A DNA stretch of 64,000 nucleotides from JAXGMV01 sp040772085. Lineage in GTDB: Bacteria; Chloroflexota; Anaerolineae; Anaerolineales; Anaerolineaceae. A program made the translations under genes and the position numbers. This document shows positions 59,306-64,000 of the stretch, one piece after another. The first letter of the stretch is position 1, and each line of letters opens with the position of its first letter. The notes below the pieces were generated by a model. It did no database searches. It was not told the origin of the DNA and saw nothing but the letters and a program-made list of their open reading frames with translations. The DNA is taken from NCBI GenBank assembly GCA_040772085.1, contig JAXGYU010000001.1, positions 992,001-1,056,000 of the forward strand, in the 5' to 3' direction.

Positions 59306-60574
59306 TTATCCGCTTTCTTCTTTTTCAGAATGGGCAGGCTGGCGATATTCTGCCACAACCGCTGCCAGGGCGGATTCAAATTCTCGCGCGCAGACATCCA
59401 AAGAGTATTTTTCATCAAATAAGTCTCTCGCCTTTTTCCCAGCATTAAGCAAGGATCTATTATCCATTAAAAAACGTTGCAACTTGCGTGCCAGCGTGGT
59501 GGCTTCCCCATTGGGCACCCACAGGCCGATTTCAGCCTCTTCCACGATTTGTTTGATGTCATTATCCCGTGGCGTAATCGCCAGCACAGGCCGGCCAGCC
59601 GCCAGAATGCTATACAGTTTCCCTTGTGTTGACACCTCACCGCCCTCCGCGGAAAGCGTGACCGTGGCGATATCCGCCGCGCCGAGTACTTTTGGCAGCA
59701 TGTCGCGTTCCTGCAACGGCCGGAACTGCACATTTGTCAGCCCCCTCTCTGCCGCTTTGGCGACCAGCGCGGGCTGCTTGACCCCGCCGCCCACCAGCAC
59801 AAACGCGAAACGGGGATCATCCTTCAAAATCTCGGCGGTTTCGATCAGCGTGTCCAGGTCACTGAAGTGCCCCATGTTGCCGGAGTACACGACCACAAAC
59901 TTACCCTGCAGCCCCCAGCTTGCCCTGACCTCATTGTCCTTATCCATCGGCTGGATGAACTCACCGTCCGCCCAGTCGGGTATCTCCACGATCCGGTCTT
60001 CCGGCACACCCAGGTTTTCGAAGTACTGCTGAAAATTGCTGGCGTTAGTGATGATCAGATTGGCATGCCTGTAAAGCGATTGCTCGATCCGCAGCAGCAG
60101 CCGGGTCAGCAAACCGGGGCGCGCCAGACCGCCTGCGAGGATGGAGCGGGTAAAGAGGTCTTTGACGTTGATGGCGACGGGAACATGCCAGATCTGCCCC
60201 AGCCGCTTGGCAGCCCTGCCCATAAAGATAGGCGGTGAGAAACTCAGGATGACATCCCCTTTTTTGAGGAATAAGCCGGCCAATTGTGTGACCAGCCCGT
60301 ACATCAGCGCTCCGGCGCCGCGCAGCAGGGGATGGGCAAATCGCGAAGTAGGCAGGAACCAGTTCCGCACCACCTTGACCCCATCGCGGTTTTCGGTCAT
60401 CCACAGTTTGCCGCGATACGGCGGGGAGATCTGTCCATCGGGGTAATTTGGCATGCCAGTCAGCACAACCACTTCATGACCATACTGATTCAGCTTTCGC
60501 GCCAGCTCATCGATGATGACGCCGGCGCCGAAACTTTCAGGCCAAAAATGTTGGCTGATGACAACTATTCTCAT
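59306..60574 (-). CDS. GT4 glycosyltransferase (WbuB-like)
   Basis: A 422-residue GT-B enzyme. The start I-V-V-I-S-Q-H-F-W-P-E-S-F-G-A-G (residues 3-18) and P-N-Y-P-D-G (about 43-48) are typical of WbuB/WcaI-like enzymes. The donor half has V-V-Y-S-G-N-M-G-H and S-T-Q-G-K-L-Y-S-I-L-A-A-G-R-P-V (about 320-335). These often transfer an N-acetylated amino sugar. The ATG at 60574 gives the family N-terminus; an in-frame ATG 33 nt upstream overlaps a TATAAT and is rejected. First gene of the minus-strand export set. Confidence 0.9.
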   Translation of the reverse strand: MRIVVISQHFWPESFGAGVIIDELARKLNQYGHEVVVLTGMPNYPDGQISPPYRGKLWMTENRDGVKVVRNWFLPTSRFAHPLLRGAGALMYGLVTQLAGLFLKKGDVILSFSPPIFMGRAAKRLGQIWHVPVAINVKDLFTRSILAGGLARPGLLTRLLLRIEQSLYRHANLIITNASNFQQYFENLGVPEDRIVEIPDWADGEFIQPMDKDNEVRASWGLQGKFVVVYSGNMGHFSDLDTLIETAEILKDDPRFAFVLVGGGVKQPALVAKAAERGLTNVQFRPLQERDMLPKVLGAADIATVTLSAEGGEVSTQGKLYSILAAGRPVLAITPRDNDIKQIVEEAEIGLWVPNGEATTLARKLQRFLMDNRSLLNAGKKARDLFDEKYSLDVCAREFESALAAVVAEYRQPAHSEKEESG

Positions 60575-60681
60575 AGGAGCAATCAACTTTTTTTCTCCAA
60601 CCCCCATTATAAAGCCTGCACGCAGGCGCAGGAAGCCTAATTAGGCCTATTTGGCATTATACTTGCAACATTAGCCTTCAG

Positions 60682-60698
60682 CCTGTCAATGGGACAGG
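60682..60698. other. Small hairpin upstream of the LCP gene
   Basis: CCTGTC/GACAGG with a 5-nt loop lies between TATACT (60658-60663) and the LCP start at 60740. It might affect early transcription or translation; no U-run follows. Confidence 0.3.
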
Positions 60699-60739
60699 TA
60701 ATCTACGGATGTTTAAGGGCAACAGGACTCGATTGGTTT

Positions 60740-62071
60740 ATGGAACGTTACGACGACAACCTCTTTTTCAATGACCTGGAGAAAAGACCGGTCGATAGGA
60801 TCACCCAGAACAATGAGGGCAAAATTGCCACCAGTGGTCTGGAATTGCCGGCACCTGAAGCGCTCACCATAGCGGAGCGCCGCCGCCTCTCCCGAACCCG
60901 AGACCTGATGACCATGCGGCAGAATGAAGATACCCGCGAGAACCCCACCCGCAAAGCAAAGCCCAAGGCGCGCAAGTTCGATTTCGCCAAGGCAACGGCG
61001 CTGGTCGTGGTGTTGGTCGCACTGGTCTTCATTGGCACGCAAGTCACTGCCTGGGCTCGCGGCGGCTCACCGGAGATCGCCAAGCTGGCTGCCATGCCAG
61101 GCAACCCGACCCCGACCCTGACGCCTTTCCTGCCCAACTTCAACGCGCCGGCAGCAGTGCCTGGCACGCCGGAGCCGCCTGCCACAGTCGCGGTTGCGGC
61201 AGCACCCCCCGCTGAACAGTCAACTGAGAGCGCGCCAAAGGTCGAAGACAAGACACCTATCGCCATAGAATCAGGTCTGGTAAACAGCACTCAGGCCGTC
61301 GCCGATGTCGGTGAAGGACACGAGGCGTTCCTGCTGCTAGGTTCTGACCAACGCCCCAATGAAGTGGGCATGCGCACCGATGCCATCATGCTGGTAATCG
61401 TCAACAAGAGCACCAACGCTGTTTCAGTCATCTCATTCCCGCGTGACCTGATCGTCACCATCCCCGGCTGGGGTGAGGAACGCATCAACACGGTTTTCCA
61501 GACCGGCGGTTTTGACCTGCTCTCACAAACAATTGAATTCAACTTTGGCGTCAAGCCAAATTATTATGCGCTGACCTACTTCTGGACGTTTATCGAAACA
61601 GTGGATAGCCTGGGCGGATTGGATGTGCCCGTACCTGAAGCGCTTTATGACCAGTGCGAAGCCCCCGATGTCGGTTATTGCTCGGTCGAGCCCGGCATGG
61701 TGCACATGGATGGCAAGACAGCCCTGTGGTATGTCCGGTCCCGCCGCACCAGCAGTGATTTCGCTCGCGGTGAACGGCAGCAACTAATCGTCAAAGTGCT
61801 GTTCCAGAAGCTGATGAGCATGGACGCTGTCAGACGCGGGCCGGAATTGTATGGCATCTTCAGCAAGAATGTTGAGACCGACATCTCGCTCGATGAAGTC
61901 ATCCGGTACCTGCCAGCCGCGGCCGGCGTTTTCTCCAATCATGAAAATTTGAAGACTTACGCCATCGGCGCTGAGCAGACCTACCCCTATGTGACCTACA
62001 CCGGCGCCAGTGTCCTGCTTGGCGATCAGCAAGCCATCATGCAGATCATAAATGAAGCATTGAGCCGCTAG
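60740..62071 (+). CDS. LCP-family (LytR-CpsA-Psr) cell-wall glycan ligase
   Basis: A 443-residue protein. The N-terminal 90 residues are cytosolic and charged, then one transmembrane helix (about 92-112), a Pro/Ala/Thr-rich linker (about 115-185) and the LCP domain (about 190-440). In it, G-S-D-Q-R, R-T-D-A-I-M, S-F-P-R-D-L and the later R-S-R-R-T-S-S-D-F-A-R-G-E-R-Q segment bind the polyprenyl pyrophosphate. LCP proteins attach glycans to peptidoglycan or a related anchor. The ATG at 60740 is preferred; an in-frame ATG at 60689 is possible. TATACT (60658-60663) is the likely -10. Confidence 0.9.
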   Translation: MERYDDNLFFNDLEKRPVDRITQNNEGKIATSGLELPAPEALTIAERRRLSRTRDLMTMRQNEDTRENPTRKAKPKARKFDFAKATALVVVLVALVFIGTQVTAWARGGSPEIAKLAAMPGNPTPTLTPFLPNFNAPAAVPGTPEPPATVAVAAAPPAEQSTESAPKVEDKTPIAIESGLVNSTQAVADVGEGHEAFLLLGSDQRPNEVGMRTDAIMLVIVNKSTNAVSVISFPRDLIVTIPGWGEERINTVFQTGGFDLLSQTIEFNFGVKPNYYALTYFWTFIETVDSLGGLDVPVPEALYDQCEAPDVGYCSVEPGMVHMDGKTALWYVRSRRTSSDFARGERQQLIVKVLFQKLMSMDAVRRGPELYGIFSKNVETDISLDEVIRYLPAAAGVFSNHENLKTYAIGAEQTYPYVTYTGASVLLGDQQAIMQIINEALSR

Positions 62072-62078
62072 CAGCGGC
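62064..62078. other. Hairpin at the LCP stop codon
   Basis: GCCGCT-AGC-AGCGGC is a perfect 6-bp stem with a 3-nt loop that spans the LCP stop codon, 1 nt before the next ATG. It may affect reinitiation at the GT4 gene. Confidence 0.35.
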
Positions 62079-62079
62079 A

Positions 62080-63237
62080 ATGGAACAAGATATGACAGCC
62101 AACCCGCCTTCTGTCCCAATTCAAGGAAGGCGGGTCCTTTTTTTGCGTTCCAACGCGGTCGCGCCAGACCCGAGGGTCGAGAAGGCTGCCCAATCTCTGG
62201 CAGAACATGGGTATCAGGTGCGGGTATTTGCCTGGGATCGTGAAGCGATCGCGCCGCCGGAGGAGCAGCGAGCGGGTTACGATATCTTCCGCAGCCGCAT
62301 CAAAGGCAGGTATGGCAGCGGCTGGCGCAACCTTCTACCACTATTACGCTGGCAATTTGCCGAGCTTAGCTGGCTGGCAAATCAAGCGGGACGAGGCGCC
62401 CTCATTCACGCTTGCGACTTTGATACCATTCTGCCGGCCTGGCTGGTCAGCCGCTTACGCGGCTGCACGCTGGTTTACGACATTTTCGACTTCTACGCCG
62501 ACAATCTGACCGGGTTGCCAGCCTGGCTGCGGCAGCTGATCGCCAGGATGGAAAGGGCGATGATCGCGCGCGCCGACGGCGTGATCCTGACCGATGAAAG
62601 CCGGCTGGAGCAGATTGCACCGGCGACCCCTCATCGCCTGTGCGTGATCGCCAACACACCACGGGATGCCAACCCGCAGGGTGAGGTGACCATCCCTGAT
62701 CAATTCAGCATCATCTATGTCGGGCAGTTATTGCGCAACCGCGGACTGGAAACGGTGATCGAGATCCTCAGCCGGCACCCGGAATGGCAGATGACACTGG
62801 CAGGCTTCGGCGCGGACGCCGCCTTGCTGCGGGACCAAGCCGCCGGCTTAAAAAATATCAGCCTGCATGGACAAGTTGGTTACGACCAGGCGATCGCGCT
62901 GATGCGTCCCGGCAGCGTGCTGCTGGCGCTCTATGACCCCGACCTGCCCAATCATCGCTATGCCAGCCCGAACAAGATCTTTGAAGCCATGATGCTGGCA
63001 AAACCGGTGCTGGTCTCAAAGGCTACTGGTGTTGACCAGCTCGTCGAAACGCATGGCACTGGCGTTGCGGTCGATTATCACGACCCCGCCGCCATTGAAG
63101 CGGCGCTGCGGCGCATGGCAGACGATCCGGACTGGTTGCGCCAGATGGGTCAGCGCGCCAGACGCTGCTACGAGGAGATGTATAGCTGGCAGGTGATGGA
63201 ACAACGGCTGATTTCGTTTTACGACGATCTGCCCTGA
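62080..63237 (+). CDS. Glycosyltransferase family 4
   Basis: A 385-residue GT-B enzyme. The N-terminal half has F-L-R-S-N-A-V-A-P-D-P-R-V (about residues 22-34) and H-A-C-D-F-D (about 110), and the donor half has I-I-Y-V-G-Q-L-L-R-N-R-G (about 208) and P-N-K-I-F-E-A-M-M-L-A-K-P-V (about 290-303). It follows the LCP gene by 8 nt and is probably cotranscribed. A second in-frame ATG lies 12 nt downstream. Sugar unknown. Confidence 0.9.
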   Translation: MEQDMTANPPSVPIQGRRVLFLRSNAVAPDPRVEKAAQSLAEHGYQVRVFAWDREAIAPPEEQRAGYDIFRSRIKGRYGSGWRNLLPLLRWQFAELSWLANQAGRGALIHACDFDTILPAWLVSRLRGCTLVYDIFDFYADNLTGLPAWLRQLIARMERAMIARADGVILTDESRLEQIAPATPHRLCVIANTPRDANPQGEVTIPDQFSIIYVGQLLRNRGLETVIEILSRHPEWQMTLAGFGADAALLRDQAAGLKNISLHGQVGYDQAIALMRPGSVLLALYDPDLPNHRYASPNKIFEAMMLAKPVLVSKATGVDQLVETHGTGVAVDYHDPAAIEAALRRMADDPDWLRQMGQRARRCYEEMYSWQVMEQRLISFYDDLP

Positions 63238-63253
63238 AACGAGAACGGGGGTT

Positions 63254-63280
63254 ATTGCGGCTTCAACCTCAAGCCGCAAT
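63254..63280. terminator. Hairpin between convergent GT4 and 63269 genes
   Basis: A perfect 10-bp stem (63254-63263 with 63271-63280) and 7-nt loop. One arm lies inside the last codons of the minus-strand gene. There is no long U-run, so termination is probable but not certain. Confidence 0.65.
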
Positions 63281-63856
63281 CTCAGATTTGAGTTCCCGCA
63301 GGAAGGATGTTCGCGCCTGATCGTAAGCTGCCAGCAAACGCAGGCAAATCTCCCGCCTTGACAAGCTTTCATCGCCAATACCATCAACAACGTCCGCCGG
63401 GATGGACATAGTCAATCCATCCAGATCAGCCAGGTAGCGCAACAGGTCTTCTGTCATCCTAGCTTCGCTGGTCTGCGGGAGCCTGTCAAACCAGTCTGCC
63501 GGCAAGTCGACGACCTTCACTTCACGTGCCAGCCGACCGCAGCTCAGCAAACCCCTGATGGTCGCGGCGCGGTCGAGACGTTCTGCCATGCGGCGCAGTT
63601 CCGTCGCGGTCATCTGATCCATCAGGCGCGGCAGCAGGAACCCAAGCAATCGCCCGGCATCATGGGAGAGGTGGTATCCGAGGCTGGATAATAAGCGTTC
63701 CAGCACGGGCAAACGTTTCTCCGCGGGCACACCTGCGGGTCGCGGAAAGCCCGAGCGCGCGAGCTCGGCGATCCTTCTGGCAGGCAGTCTCGAGCGGCTG
63801 CTGCTAGGAATCGGCTTGGCGTTCAGGTAATGCGGAATATAGCTGGCAGCGGTCAT
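63269..63856 (-). CDS. Uncharacterised helical protein
   Basis: A 195-residue basic, Leu/Arg-rich protein with no signal peptide, no membrane helix and one Cys. Long amphipathic helices are evident (for example R-R-M-A-E-R-L-D-R-A-A near residue 90). No family is recognised. The start at 63856 follows GAGAAAGAG by 6 nt; a longer frame upstream is rejected. It lies 14 nt after the truncated gene at the window end, so both are in one transcript. Confidence 0.6.
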   Translation of the reverse strand: MTAASYIPHYLNAKPIPSSSRSRLPARRIAELARSGFPRPAGVPAEKRLPVLERLLSSLGYHLSHDAGRLLGFLLPRLMDQMTATELRRMAERLDRAATIRGLLSCGRLAREVKVVDLPADWFDRLPQTSEARMTEDLLRYLADLDGLTMSIPADVVDGIGDESLSRREICLRLLAAYDQARTSFLRELKSEIAA

Positions 63857-63870
63857 GGCGTTCTCTTTCT

Positions 63871-64000
63871 CTACAGGGCTTCCCTGACGAATACTTCTGG
63901 CCGGCGCGGTGCAACCGAATTGAACCAATGGCGCACGTAGCCGGGCGTCGAACCGACCAGCGCCAGTTCGCCCTCCAGTACCCGCACTTCGGTCCAGCGC
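63871..64000 (-). CDS. C-terminal end of a protein extending past the window
   Basis: Only the last 42 residues are visible. They include V-L-E-G-E-L-A-L-V-G-S-T-P-G-Y, which is reminiscent of the L-x-G-x-x-S-L-V-G-P-R-P segment of polyprenyl-phosphate sugar-phosphate transferases, but the C-terminal part that normally follows is missing. The call is a weak guess; the frame itself is open to the TAG at 63871. Confidence 0.4.
   Translation of the reverse strand, partial: RWTEVRVLEGELALVGSTPGYVRHWFNSVAPRRPEVFVREAL

Noticed and set aside
59268..59445. Permease start within the upstream glycosyltransferase gene (59445)
   Set aside because: It would need a 140-nt overlap; the conserved N-terminal segment of the family begins near 59304.

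Overview
The window looks like a chromosomal segment of a Chloroflexota bacterium, probably Anaerolineae-like. The reasons are indirect: a NurA/HAS-barrel pair, a DUF6391 protein, homologues of the 16S rRNA G1405 methyltransferase family (FmrO/Rmt/Arm) in an ordinary housekeeping operon, secreted proteins with Pro/Thr linkers, and many glycosyltransferases. Base composition is moderately GC-rich throughout, except for an AT-richer patch around the NYN-domain gene (about 15.7-16.5 kb). Genes are tightly packed: many neighbours overlap by ATGA, and several convergent pairs share their stop codons. There is no rRNA operon, CRISPR array or intact insertion sequence; one tRNA-Val(CAC) is present.

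Layout. 1-16 kb: DNA end-processing genes (nurA with a HAS-barrel partner; sbcC; sbcD encoded apart from sbcC), two GT4 glycosyltransferases, a CorC-type CBS protein, an amidohydrolase, an M3 peptidase and a secreted C39-like peptidase with a TPR-like tail. 16-26.5 kb: a NYN-domain gene behind a hairpin-rich leader, radA, a DUF6391 gene, a HIT gene, membrane proteins, the gatCAB operon (minus strand), a CYTH protein and a SagB-type oxidoreductase. 26.5-36 kb: tRNA-Val, a repeat-filled gap, a GT-C membrane protein, mntP, a YdeI-like gene, a cytosolic LysM protein coupled to a DhaL-fold protein split by repeats, two genes holding three P-II-like domains, a Vps62-like membrane protein and an AIM24-type protein.

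36.3-42 kb: the most striking operon. It encodes a queuine-type tRNA transglycosylase, two tandem FmrO/Rmt-type 16S rRNA methyltransferase homologues, an RsmF-like m5C methyltransferase, a zinc-ribbon membrane protein, an alkyltransferase-like protein and a GNAT acetyltransferase. The first four genes overlap one another and all point at the ribosomal decoding site or the tRNA wobble base. An ABC-F gene with an attenuator-like hairpin follows at 43 kb.

45.7-64 kb: a surface-polysaccharide locus. On the minus strand it has a heptose-kinase-like GHMP kinase, a nucleotidyltransferase, three SDR enzymes, four glycosyltransferase-type or polysaccharide-export genes including a Wzm/Wzt-type ABC exporter, an M23 endopeptidase, and a secreted protein sharing a Cys-pair repeat with that endopeptidase. 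On the plus strand are an LCP-family protein and one more GT4. The genes fit synthesis of a nucleotide-activated (possibly heptose or deoxy-heptose) glycan, its export, and its attachment to the wall.

Several genes start 6-8 nt after a good -10 hexamer with no Shine-Dalgarno, which suggests leaderless mRNAs are common in this genome.
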